64,000 bases of DNA. It comes from Corynebacterium sp. NML98-0116. GTDB taxonomy: Bacteria > Actinomycetota > Actinomycetes > Mycobacteriales > Mycobacteriaceae. Below, one piece after another: positions 37,573 through 46,030 of this stretch (position 1 is the first letter of the stretch; each line of letters opens with the position of its first letter). The DNA lies in NCBI RefSeq assembly GCF_001767255.1, contig NZ_CP017639.1, positions 580,875-644,874 of the forward strand. The letters run 5' to 3'. The notes under the pieces were generated by a model. That model searched no databases. It was given only the letters and a program-made list of their open reading frames with translations, and had not been told where the DNA came from. A program made the position numbers and the translations under genes.

Positions 37573-39429
37573 CTAGTCCTTCTTGGACCCAGACCCAGAC
37601 TCAGAATCGGAGTCTTCGGCTTCGTAGCCGTCGGCCCAGGTGCCGGTTTCGTAGTCGTAGCCGACGTTTTCGCCGTCCTCATTGGTGCGCTGGTACCAGT
37701 CGGTGACGTGGGCGGCGGTGGAGTCGAAGTCGGCGCCGGCGCCCTTGCCTTCGTCGGCTTGGTTGACGGTGAGCTCGAAGTCGTCGCCGTATTCTTCGAG
37801 GCCCTTGATCACAGCGGCGCGCATCGCGGAGCGCGCGTAGGTGTTGCGGATCGCGAGTGGGTCGGTGGAGAGATCCCGCAGGAATGCGACGCCGATGAAG
37901 ATCAGGATGACGGAGAAGGGCAGCGCGGAGAGAATAGTCAGGGACTGCAGGCCGGACAGCGCGTCTTCGCCGCCGGTGAGCAGCATGACGACGGCGATGC
38001 CCATCATGCACGCGCCCCAGAACAACACGATCAGTTTCTTCGGTGCCGGGTCGCCCTTGGAAGACATGGTGCCCATGACGACGGAGGCGGAGTCGGCTGA
38101 GGTGATGAAGAAGATGGACAGGATGACGATCAGGAGCACCGAGGTGATGCTGTACAGCGGTAGCTGCTCAAACATGGCGTAGAGGACGCTTTCGGTGGAG
38201 CTGGTGCCGTCAAAACCTGGGATGTTATCCCGGTTGAAGGAGATGGTGGTGCCACCGAAGATGGTGAACGCGAGGATGAGCACGGTCGTCGGTACGACGA
38301 TGGTGACGATGACGAACTGGCGCAGCGTGCGGCCGCGGGAGATGCGGGCGATGAACATGCCGACGAATGGGGTCCAGGCGATCCACCATGCCCAGTAGAA
38401 GGCGGTCCACGCTGCCTGGAAGTCGAGGGTTTCTGGGCCCCAGGTCAGTGAGCGGGACGCCATGTCCATGTACTTATCGACGTACGCGATGGTGCCGGAC
38501 GGGATCAGGTTCGTGAGGAACAGGGTCGGGCCGGTGACGAACACGAAGAAGATCGCGCCGAGTGTCAGGGTGATGTTGATGTTGGAGAGGATGCGCACGC
38601 CCTTGGACACGCCGGAGACGGCGGAGATCATGAAGCCGGTTGACAGCAGCATGATGATGGCGATGAGCACGCCGGTGGACACCTCGATGCCGCCGACGAT
38701 GGAGACGCCCTCGGTGATCTGCAGGGACGCAACGCCGAGGGAGGCCGCGGTGCCGAAGAGGGTGGCGACGATCGCGAGGATGTCGACGATCTTTCCGGTC
38801 CACGCGGCACCACCCTTGGTCAGCGGGGTGAAGATGGAGGACATGAGGGAGACGCGGCCGCGGCGGTACGTCGAGTAGGCGAGGGCACCGCCGACGAGTG
38901 CGTAGGCTGACCACGGTGAAACGCCCCAGTGGAAGTGGGACTGCGCCATGGCTTGGTGCAGGGCTTCGGGGGTTTCGGCGTCGACAGTCAGCGGTGGTGG
39001 GGTGATGTAGTGGGTGAGCGGTTCGGAGGGGCCGAAGAAGAAGATGCCGACGCCAATACCTGCCGCGAACATCATGGCGATCCAGGAGAAGAAGGAGTAC
39101 TCCGGCTCCTCGTCGTCCTTGCCGAGCTTGATGGTGCCGAAGCGTGAGAACGCGATGACGAGCATCAGGACAACGCAGCCGGACATGATGATGTTAAACA
39201 GCCAGCCGAAGTTGTACATGCCCCAGTTCAATGCGTTGCCGGCGACCTCGCCGACGGTGTCCGGGGCGCTGATGCCCCAAATGATGAACGCTACGATGAG
39301 CACCGCTGTGACACCGAAGACGAGTTTGTCCACCCCGAATCGGTTGCGTTGTTCTTCTACGCTGATCCCGGGGACGAGTCCGGGGTGCATGTCGTCGGGA
39401 TAGGCGGGTGCAGCATTGGTGCTGGACAT
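37573..39429 (-). CDS. BCCT family transporter (betaine/carnitine/choline type)
   Basis: The 618-residue protein with 12 helices is a sodium- or proton-coupled importer of compatible solutes such as glycine betaine, ectoine or proline. It has the glycine-rich helix AAGIGVGIFFFG and the signature FYWAWWIAWTPFVGMFIARISRGRT, whose tryptophans line the substrate path. The hydrophilic C-terminal tail (about 60 residues, ending SGSGSKKD) may be regulatory, as in BetP. Which C. glutamicum homologue (BetP, EctP, LcoP) it matches is not resolved. It is a stand-alone gene. Confidence 0.92.
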   Translation of the reverse strand: MSSTNAAPAYPDDMHPGLVPGISVEEQRNRFGVDKLVFGVTAVLIVAFIIWGISAPDTVGEVAGNALNWGMYNFGWLFNIIMSGCVVLMLVIAFSRFGTIKLGKDDEEPEYSFFSWIAMMFAAGIGVGIFFFGPSEPLTHYITPPPLTVDAETPEALHQAMAQSHFHWGVSPWSAYALVGGALAYSTYRRGRVSLMSSIFTPLTKGGAAWTGKIVDILAIVATLFGTAASLGVASLQITEGVSIVGGIEVSTGVLIAIIMLLSTGFMISAVSGVSKGVRILSNINITLTLGAIFFVFVTGPTLFLTNLIPSGTIAYVDKYMDMASRSLTWGPETLDFQAAWTAFYWAWWIAWTPFVGMFIARISRGRTLRQFVIVTIVVPTTVLILAFTIFGGTTISFNRDNIPGFDGTSSTESVLYAMFEQLPLYSITSVLLIVILSIFFITSADSASVVMGTMSSKGDPAPKKLIVLFWGACMMGIAVVMLLTGGEDALSGLQSLTILSALPFSVILIFIGVAFLRDLSTDPLAIRNTYARSAMRAAVIKGLEEYGDDFELTVNQADEGKGAGADFDSTAAHVTDWYQRTNEDGENVGYDYETGTWADGYEAEDSDSESGSGSKKD

Positions 39430-39456
39430 GAGGTTCTCCTTGAGATTGTGAGTCTC

Positions 39457-40230
39457 TTAGTTAACCGCATCCGGGACGATATGGCTAGTTGGGTCCGGAC
39501 GTTTTCGGCGGTTGATAGCCAGGAGGAGCAGGGTCGTGCCGATGGTGAACGCGGAGGAAAACGCGAGGTCAACCCACCCAAGTTCGGTGGGGCTGGCGTC
39601 GGGTTCGATGAAGAAAACAGAGATATTATTAAACGCGTGCATCACCACCGCAGCTTCGAGCCCACCGGTGTACCAGACCAGGACTGAGACGCAGAGGGTG
39701 AACACGAGGATGTCGGTGAGCCCGATCCAGTTGTACTCATGTAAAGCGACGAAGGGGATGACGGGTACCGCGTACGCCACCCACGGCGAGCGCACCCACG
39801 TGCCGACGATCTGGGGGATAGCGCCGCGGAACACGAACTCTTCCGACGCCGCCTGAAACGGCGTGATGAGCACGTACATCAGCAGGATTGGCGTGAAGTC
39901 GATGTCCTCCCACGGCGTGGTCAGACCGAACAGCAACAACATGACCAGGCTGCTGCGAAGCACGATTGGCCAGCGCACGCGGCCCGCCACGCTGACGAGC
40001 ACCGCCGGATCGCGCCCGGCCGCTCGAGCTGCGAGAAACGCCGCCGGTAGTGTCAGCGCGAGGCTGAGCACGATGGCCAGCTGGGAGTCCATGTCGCCGG
40101 TTACGTCCAGAAACGCGACGGCTGCAAGGGTGAACGCGAGGAAGAACGCGACGAGTAGCAGCGCCTCCACGAGCCCGCGCCACCATGGTCGGTCAGCGGC
40201 GAGGAGGTGGTAGTCAGGGGAGGGCTGCAA
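39457..40230 (-). CDS. CPBP family intramembrane metalloprotease
   Basis: The 257-residue membrane protein has about seven helices and the CPBP (Abi/Rce1) motifs: EEFVFR (E130, E131, R135), H164 in FVALHE, and H198/N202 in HAFNN. These bind metal and catalyse cleavage of prenyl-type or bacteriocin-like substrates; the bacterial substrate is unknown. The start is TTG, supported by GGAGG six bases upstream. It overlaps the mutarotase gene by 17 bp, which suggests an operon. Confidence 0.85.
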   Translation of the reverse strand: MQPSPDYHLLAADRPWWRGLVEALLLVAFFLAFTLAAVAFLDVTGDMDSQLAIVLSLALTLPAAFLAARAAGRDPAVLVSVAGRVRWPIVLRSSLVMLLLFGLTTPWEDIDFTPILLMYVLITPFQAASEEFVFRGAIPQIVGTWVRSPWVAYAVPVIPFVALHEYNWIGLTDILVFTLCVSVLVWYTGGLEAAVVMHAFNNISVFFIEPDASPTELGWVDLAFSSAFTIGTTLLLLAINRRKRPDPTSHIVPDAVN

Positions 40231-40873
40231 CGGCGACCTCCAGCGCGATACTGGCGGAAGCGCCAGGTAGCAGGGTCACGCCACGGCGGTCTTCGCCGAG
40301 TAGAGCGGGTTCCACGCAGACGAAGTGGGCCCAGTCGTCGTCGCCGAGGTCGTCGGCCTCGCGGCAGACGTCGGGGCCAGGGTTCCACGCCACGAGGTGG
40401 TCGGTGCCGGTGCAGGTAAACGTGAGTTCGCGTGTGGTGTCGCGGAGGACGGCGCTGGTGGCCCCGGCGATCACGGCGTCGGTTTCCTTGCCGAAGCGCA
40501 GTGGACCCTCCACCGTCTTCAACTCGCCGTCGGTTTTGTCGAGGAAGCGGGAGCCGTCGACACCCGAGAGTTCCGCTGTCGCCGCGTCGCAGGCCCAGTA
40601 GGGATGCAATGCAATCTGGACGGGCCGCGGGGTAGTTGCCCCGTTGGTGATGGTCAGTTCGAAGCGCGAGCGGGCGTCGTCAAGCTGGGTGCGGAAGACG
40701 AGGTGGAAGTTGTCGTGGCTCACGCGCATCGTGTCGCCGTCGTGTTGCCACTCGAGGCTGGTCGCCCAGCCGTGCATCTGCTCGCCGAGGGTCTGTGCGA
40801 ACCACGGGGCGACAACTGGGATACCTCCGTGGGCCGGATTGTGTTGGGAATGAAAAAACAGTGGTTGCGTCAC
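40214..40873 (-). CDS. Aldose 1-epimerase family protein (D-hexose-6-phosphate mutarotase-like)
   Basis: From the GTG at 40873 the protein is 219 residues. Typical mutarotase blocks are GGIPVVAPWF near the N-terminus, a central ALHPYWACD with the catalytic histidine, and a late VCVEPALLG with the glutamate. These features fit YeaD-type hexose-6-phosphate mutarotases, slightly shorter than usual. It is probably a cytoplasmic sugar-phosphate anomerase. An in-frame extension upstream to 40936 overlaps the divergent gene and is unlikely. Confidence 0.82.
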   Translation of the reverse strand: MTQPLFFHSQHNPAHGGIPVVAPWFAQTLGEQMHGWATSLEWQHDGDTMRVSHDNFHLVFRTQLDDARSRFELTITNGATTPRPVQIALHPYWACDAATAELSGVDGSRFLDKTDGELKTVEGPLRFGKETDAVIAGATSAVLRDTTRELTFTCTGTDHLVAWNPGPDVCREADDLGDDDWAHFVCVEPALLGEDRRGVTLLPGASASIALEVAVAALP

Positions 40874-40881
40874 GGCTCCCA

Positions 40882-40902
40882 ATGCTAGTGGGGGTATAGC
40901 AT
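40882..40902. promoter_or_regulatory. Two facing leaderless -10 elements in 36 bp
   Basis: The intergenic region between the divergent mutarotase (GTG at 40873) and S33 peptidase (ATG at 40910) is 36 bp. TAGCAT lies on the minus strand at 40887-40882, 8 bp before the GTG, and on the plus strand at 40897-40902, 7 bp before the ATG. Each -35 region must lie inside the opposite gene. Confidence 0.6.
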
Positions 40903-40909
40903 GAGGGCC

Positions 40910-42124
40910 ATGTCTCTGTTTGCTTCCCCTCTCCACTGCGTTGATGTCCCCTTCGAGCGCGAAGGCATGCAGCTGTTCGCGCGAATCGTACGCGGCGCCA
41001 CGACCGCGAAGGACGCGCCGGCGCTGCTCTTCCTGCAGGGCGGCCCGGGCTTCCCGAGCCCGCGCGAGCGCTTCGAGTGGATCGAGTACGCCACGAAGCG
41101 CGGCTACCAGGTCGTACTATTGGATCAGCGCGGCACGGGCCGCTCCTCCCGCATCGATCGCGCCATGCTTGGCGACGCCACCATCGACTTCACCCGTCTT
41201 CGCGCCGACACCATCGTGGACGACGCGGAAGCGCTGCGCCGCGCACTGGGCCTGGCGCAGTGGGACGCGCTGGGCCAGTCCTTCGGAGGGTTCTGCCTGG
41301 TGCACTACATGCTGCGCTACCCGGAGTCGCTGCGTGCGGCGCTGTTTACGGGTGGGTTGCCCTCGATCAGCAGGGGAGTGGACGAGGTGTACGAGGCGAC
41401 GTTCGCCACCGTGCGGGCCCGCCACCAGGAGCTCTTCGAGGCGGTGCCGTGGGCGCAGGAGCGCATCGCGGAGGTGTGCGAGCACCTCGAGCAGCGCGAG
41501 GAGTGCCTGCCAACCGGGGAGCGGCTGAGCGCGCGGCGTTTCCGGACCATCGGCACGCTACTGGGGCAGGAGGGCGGCGCGGGCACGATCGCGACGCTGC
41601 TCGAGGCCCCCTTCCACCCGAACGGTGCGATGCGCACGGACGTGCTTGCACAGATCGGCGCGCTGGTCAGCTACGAGTCCGGCCCGCTCTACGGGGTGAT
41701 CCACGAATCCATCTACGGCGGTACCGTACCGGGCGCGACCGCATGGTCGGCGCAGCGCGTCGCCGAGCGCACTCCCGGCTTCGGCGCCGACGAAGGGCTG
41801 CTCACCGGTGAGCACGTCTTCCCGTTCCAATTCGACGAGGACCCGGCATTGCGCCCCTTCAAGGAGGCAGCGCACGAGCTGGCGGCCAAGGACGATTGGC
41901 CCAACCTCTACGCCGGGGCTGCAGGGTTCAACGCAGCCGACCACGGGATTCGGACCGCGGCGGCCGTCTATACGCAGGATATGTATGTGCCGCGGCAGTT
42001 CTCCCTGGAGACCGCCGAGGCGCTCGGCATCAACGTGTGGGAAAACGAGCACATGCAGCACGACGGTCTGCGCAAACACGGCGAGGCCGTGCTGGGCAAG
42101 TTGCTAGAAATCGTAGGCGTCTAG
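40910..42124 (+). CDS. Alpha/beta-hydrolase, proline iminopeptidase (S33)-like
   Basis: The 404-residue enzyme has the S33 signature QGGPG (43-47), DQRGTGRSSR (oxyanion/strand region) and the nucleophile elbow GQSFGG (122-127). Near the end, NVWENEHMQHDGLR supplies the histidine region. It probably removes N-terminal proline or another residue from peptides, but S33 substrates vary. The ATG at 40910 is chosen over 40901 because of the promoter distance. The gene end overlaps the convergent ribokinase by 21 bp. Confidence 0.83.
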   Translation: MSLFASPLHCVDVPFEREGMQLFARIVRGATTAKDAPALLFLQGGPGFPSPRERFEWIEYATKRGYQVVLLDQRGTGRSSRIDRAMLGDATIDFTRLRADTIVDDAEALRRALGLAQWDALGQSFGGFCLVHYMLRYPESLRAALFTGGLPSISRGVDEVYEATFATVRARHQELFEAVPWAQERIAEVCEHLEQREECLPTGERLSARRFRTIGTLLGQEGGAGTIATLLEAPFHPNGAMRTDVLAQIGALVSYESGPLYGVIHESIYGGTVPGATAWSAQRVAERTPGFGADEGLLTGEHVFPFQFDEDPALRPFKEAAHELAAKDDWPNLYAGAAGFNAADHGIRTAAAVYTQDMYVPRQFSLETAEALGINVWENEHMQHDGLRKHGEAVLGKLLEIVGV

Positions 42125-43012
42125 CTCAGCGGCGCTCGGGTAGGAGGGCTGCGCGCCGGGCTTCGTCACCGCGATCGCGCCAACCTTCGCCGCGACCTTC
42201 GCGGCCTGGTCCAGGGTGTCGCCCTCAACCAGGCGGTGGCACAGCGCGCCCGCGAACGCATCACCAGCGCCAACCGTGTCGACGGCCTCCACCCGAGGCG
42301 TGGCCACCGGGCGCAACCCATCCGCGTCGGCGATGAGTGCCCCGGCCGCGCCGAGGGTGAGCACGACGGAGGCGAAGCCGGCGTCGAGAAGCTGCTGGGC
42401 CAGCTGCTCCGGGGTCTCTTGCGGGGTGGTGCCGAGCTGCTCGAGGATGAGACCGGCCTCGTGTTCGTTGGCGAGCAGAGGGTCGGCGGCGAGTAGTGCC
42501 TCGCGGTCCACCTTCACGACGGGGGCAAGGTTGATCACGACGCGCGCGCCGTGGGCCTGCGCCAACTCGACCGCCTTGGCAAAGCCGTCCGCGGGGATCT
42601 CGCCCTGCAGCAGCACGAGCGAGGCGTCCTCGATGGCAGCGACGTGGCGCTCAACGTGGTTCGCGTCCACCTCGGCGTTCGCGCCGGGCACGACCAGGAC
42701 GGTGTTCTCGCCGTCGGCCGCCACGGTGATCACGGCCAGGCCGGTGACCTTCTCTTTCTGCTCGACGTGGGTGAGGTCCACGCCCGCGACCTCTAGGAGT
42801 GCGAGCGCCGGCGCCGCGTTCGAGTCCTTACCAACCGCGCCGACCAGCGCCACATGCGCGCCCAGCTTCGCGGCTGCGCACGCCTGGTTGGCGCCCTTGC
42901 CTCCGGCGGTGAGCCCGCCGCCTTCGCCCAGTAGGGTTTCGCCCGGGTTAGGGTGGCGGGCAACGTTGACGGTGAGGTCTGCGTTAATGGAACCAACTAC
43001 TACGATCTTCAT
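42104..43012 (-). CDS. rbsK: Ribokinase
   Basis: The 302-residue PfkB-family sugar kinase begins MKIVVVGSINADL, with the substrate-binding GGKGANQA segment near the N-terminus and the anion-hole/catalytic base motif GAGDAFAGAL (about 245-254). RbsK phosphorylates ribose at O5. There is no ribose ABC transporter or rbsD beside it, so substrate is by family. Minus-strand TACTGT at 43026-43021 lies eight bases before the ATG, making it leaderless. Confidence 0.88.
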   Translation of the reverse strand: MKIVVVGSINADLTVNVARHPNPGETLLGEGGGLTAGGKGANQACAAAKLGAHVALVGAVGKDSNAAPALALLEVAGVDLTHVEQKEKVTGLAVITVAADGENTVLVVPGANAEVDANHVERHVAAIEDASLVLLQGEIPADGFAKAVELAQAHGARVVINLAPVVKVDREALLAADPLLANEHEAGLILEQLGTTPQETPEQLAQQLLDAGFASVVLTLGAAGALIADADGLRPVATPRVEAVDTVGAGDAFAGALCHRLVEGDTLDQAAKVAAKVGAIAVTKPGAQPSYPSAAELDAYDF

Positions 43013-43020
43013 ACCCACCC

Positions 43021-43026
43021 ACAGTA
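43021..43026 (-). promoter_or_regulatory. Leaderless -10 element of rbsK
   Basis: Minus-strand TACTGT is eight bases before the ATG at 43012. It lies just after the end of the preceding ABC ATPase gene. Confidence 0.5.
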
Positions 43027-43030
43027 GCGC

Positions 43031-44356
43031 CTAAAACATGCTGTCGATGAGGCGCCGCGTGTATTCGTGCTGCGGATTACGCAGGACGTCCTGCGTGCGG
43101 CCCTCCTCCACGATTTCGCCCTCGTGCATCACGATCGTGCGCGGGCACAGCGCGCGCACCACGCCGAGGTCGTGGGAGACGAACACGAGGGTGGAGGCGA
43201 GCTCGTCGAGCAGGGTGAGCACCTGGTTACGCAGGGTGGCGTCGAGGGCGGAGACGGGCTCGTCCGCAAGCAGGATATCGGGGGTGGCGGCGGTCGCGCG
43301 CGCGATAGAGATGCGCTGGCGCTGCCCGCCGGAGAACTCGCGGGGCAAGCGTCGCTCGGTGCCCTCGAGGCCCACCGCGGCAAGCACCTCGCGGGCCCGC
43401 CGCGTATCGACGCCCGCCTCCTCCACCGACGCCCCGACCCGCATCCGCGGGTCCAGGGAAGAGTAGGGGTCCTGGAACACCATCTGGCAGCCGCCGTTGA
43501 TGCGGACCTCCCCGGAGTCGACGCCGCGCAAGCCCGCGATGACGTGCAGGAGGGTGGTCTTGCCGGAGCCAGAACCGCCCACGATGCCGATGCGCTCGCC
43601 CCGGCGGACCTCCAGGTTCACGTTGCGTAGTGCTTTGGTGGTGCCGCGGGTGACGGAGACATCACGAAGGGTGACCACGGGCCCGCCAACCTTGCGCGAC
43701 GCAGTCGCGAGCGTGGGCAGCGTCGGGTTGAGCAGCTTGCGCGAGTAGGCGCTGTCCGCTGGCTCGATCGACCCAGCGCGAAACACCAGGACTTCCTGCG
43801 TCATGTGGTTGACCACGGGCATGTCGTGGGAGATGAACAGCAGCCCCATGCCGCGGCGGCGGACCACGGCGTCGATGAGGTCCAGGATCTGGCGTTGGAC
43901 GGTGACGTCAAGGGCGGTGGTGGGCTCGTCGCAAAGCAAGAAATCGGGGTCGCCGGCGAGGGCAAGCGCGATGAGCACGCGCTGGCGCTGCCCGCCGGAG
44001 AGCTCGTGCGGGTAAGCCTCGGGGCGGTCGACGCCGACTTCCTGCAGCAGGTGCCGCGGCACGACCTTGCCGATCTTCTTGAGCGGGTCGAGTGCTGTCA
44101 TGGGTTCTTGGAAGACCATCGCGACGCGGGAACCGCGCACGCGGCGGCGGGTCCGCTCGGAGGTGCCGACCATTTCGACGCCGTCGACGGTGATGGAACC
44201 TTCGGCCGGGAGGTCCGTGAGCCCCATGATGGACAGCGCCGTGAGTGACTTGCCGGAGCCGGACTCGCCGATGATGCCGAGGCGCTGGCCGCGCTCGAGC
44301 GTGAAACTGATGCCGTGCAGCAGGCCCTCGATGCGGAGGTTAGAAACGTTGATCAC
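43031..44356 (-). CDS. Fused double ATP-binding protein of a peptide-type ABC importer
   Basis: The 441-residue protein contains two complete but compact ABC domains: Walker A GESGSGKS (30-37), LSGGQRQRV and LLCDEP in the first; GGSGSGKT (about 258-265), FSGGQRQRI and LLADEP in the second. Dipeptide/oligopeptide systems normally use two separate proteins (DppD and DppF) of 320-330 residues each; here both are fused and each half lacks the C-terminal OPP extension. It drives the permeases encoded directly upstream, which overlap it by 17 bp. Confidence 0.92.
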   Translation of the reverse strand: MINVSNLRIEGLLHGISFTLERGQRLGIIGESGSGKSLTALSIMGLTDLPAEGSITVDGVEMVGTSERTRRRVRGSRVAMVFQEPMTALDPLKKIGKVVPRHLLQEVGVDRPEAYPHELSGGQRQRVLIALALAGDPDFLLCDEPTTALDVTVQRQILDLIDAVVRRRGMGLLFISHDMPVVNHMTQEVLVFRAGSIEPADSAYSRKLLNPTLPTLATASRKVGGPVVTLRDVSVTRGTTKALRNVNLEVRRGERIGIVGGSGSGKTTLLHVIAGLRGVDSGEVRINGGCQMVFQDPYSSLDPRMRVGASVEEAGVDTRRAREVLAAVGLEGTERRLPREFSGGQRQRISIARATAATPDILLADEPVSALDATLRNQVLTLLDELASTLVFVSHDLGVVRALCPRTIVMHEGEIVEEGRTQDVLRNPQHEYTRRLIDSMF

Positions 44357-45125
44357 GGTGGCCTCCTGCTACGTTGCACGCGAGAATCGTCAGCGCGATG
44401 GCCAGCGCCGGCCACAGCGCAAGGTGCGGGGCTGTGGCCAGGTAGGGCTGGCTGGCCTGCAGCATCCGGCCCCAGGACGCGTAGGGCGCCTGCACGCCGA
44501 AGCCGAGGAAGGATAGGCCCGACTCGGCCAGCACCGCCATGGAAAACGCCACCGCGATTTGGGTGATGACCACCGGCAGGATGTTCGGCAACACGTGGCG
44601 CCACGCCACCATAATCCCAGGCACCTTGTTCAGGCGCGCGGCCAGGATGTAGTCCTGGGACATCACGCGAAGCGTGGCCACCCGCGAGACCCGGACGAAC
44701 CCGGGGATGCCCGCGATGCCAAGGGCGAGCACCACGATCCACATGCTGGCGCCGAACGCAGCGGTCAACGCGATGGCCAGCAGCAGCGCCGGAAACGCCA
44801 TGAGCACGTCGCTGCCGCCCATGACGGTGCGCTCCGTCCAGGAGCGGCGCATGCCCGCGAGCACCCCGAGCGGCACCCCCACGAGCAGGGAGAGCGCCGA
44901 GGCACCGGCGCTCGCAGCAACGGTGTAGCGCGCGCCCATCATGATGCGCGAGAGTAGGTCGCGACCCAGCTCGTCGGTGCCGAGCAGGTGCGTGGCGCTC
45001 GGCGCGGCGAGGCGCTGCGCCGGCATCGCCTGCAGTGGGTCGTAGGGCGTCCACACCAGGGAGAGCACCGCCACGAACACGATCGCCCCCAGCGTTACCC
45101 ACCCAGCAACTCGTTTCGGATTCAC
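44340..45125 (-). CDS. ABC transporter permease (DppC-like)
   Basis: The 261-residue permease has about six helices and the family-5 importer signature (DVLMAFPALLLAIALTA; the EAA loop region ILAARLNKVPGIMVAWRHVLPN). A periplasmic-side segment HLLGTDELGRDLLSRIM is the DppC hallmark. It pairs with the DppB-type permease upstream, with which it overlaps by 4 nt. Confidence 0.92.
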   Translation of the reverse strand: MNPKRVAGWVTLGAIVFVAVLSLVWTPYDPLQAMPAQRLAAPSATHLLGTDELGRDLLSRIMMGARYTVAASAGASALSLLVGVPLGVLAGMRRSWTERTVMGGSDVLMAFPALLLAIALTAAFGASMWIVVLALGIAGIPGFVRVSRVATLRVMSQDYILAARLNKVPGIMVAWRHVLPNILPVVITQIAVAFSMAVLAESGLSFLGFGVQAPYASWGRMLQASQPYLATAPHLALWPALAIALTILACNVAGGHRDQRF

Positions 45126-46030
45126 TTCGCCCTCCTGACACGCGGGTCAACGACCCCGTAGGCGATGTCCACGAGCGCGTTGACCAGTAGCGTAAACGCC
45201 ACCAGCAGCATCATCGTGGACTGCACCGCCGTGATATCACGGTTGCGCACCGAATCCAGCAGAAAAGAGCCAAGGCCGGGGATGGCGAAGACCTGCTCCA
45301 CAACCACGGCGCTGACCACCAGCGCGGACAGCTGGATCCCCACCACCGTGAGCACCGGCAGGGCGGCGTTGCGAAGCACGTGCTCGCGCACCACCTGCGC
45401 CATGCTTGCGCCGGTAGAACGCGCGGTGCGTACGTAGTCGCGCTCGAGCTCCTCGGACACCGCGGTGCGGATATACCTCGCCAGGATCGCCGTCTGCACG
45501 GCGGTCAGCGACAGCACCGGCAACACCGCGTGCGCCGCCGTGCCCCACCCGTTGGCAGGCAACCAGCCCAAACGTACCGAGAACACCGCCACGGCCACAA
45601 TGCCGACAACGAAGCTCGGCACCGCCATGCCCAGCTGCGTCAGCCCGGACAGCACCGCACTGTTTCGCCGCGCCAGCCAGATCCCGACAAGAAGCGCGAT
45701 GGCCAGCGACAACACCATCGCAGCCACCGCCAACACCAGCGAGACCCCCGCGCGCTGCCAGATCACCGGGCCCAGGTCCGCGCCGCTGGCCAGCGACACC
45801 CCGAAGTCACCGCGCAGCATCGCCGCGATCCAGCCCACATACTGAGCCACCAGCGGTCGGTCTGTGCCCAACGAGTGGGACAGCTCCGCCACCGCCTCAT
45901 CCGAGGCGTTGAGCCCAAGCGCGATGCGCGCCGGGTCGCCCGGGATGGCGCGCAGCAGAAGGAAGATCACCACGCTGGCCGCGGCGAGCAGCGCGAGCAG
46001 CCGCAGCAGCGTTGATACAACGTGTTTCAT
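45122..46030 (-). CDS. ABC transporter permease (DppB-like)
   Basis: The 302-residue permease has six helices. N-terminal FLLLRAIPGDPA and the EAA-type loop (YVRTARSTGASMAQVVREHVLRNA) identify the DppB/OppB type. It forms a heterodimer with the downstream permease. Overlap with the substrate-binding gene is 4 nt, so the four genes form one operon. Confidence 0.92.
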   Translation of the reverse strand: MKHVVSTLLRLLALLAAASVVIFLLLRAIPGDPARIALGLNASDEAVAELSHSLGTDRPLVAQYVGWIAAMLRGDFGVSLASGADLGPVIWQRAGVSLVLAVAAMVLSLAIALLVGIWLARRNSAVLSGLTQLGMAVPSFVVGIVAVAVFSVRLGWLPANGWGTAAHAVLPVLSLTAVQTAILARYIRTAVSEELERDYVRTARSTGASMAQVVREHVLRNAALPVLTVVGIQLSALVVSAVVVEQVFAIPGLGSFLLDSVRNRDITAVQSTMMLLVAFTLLVNALVDIAYGVVDPRVRRAK

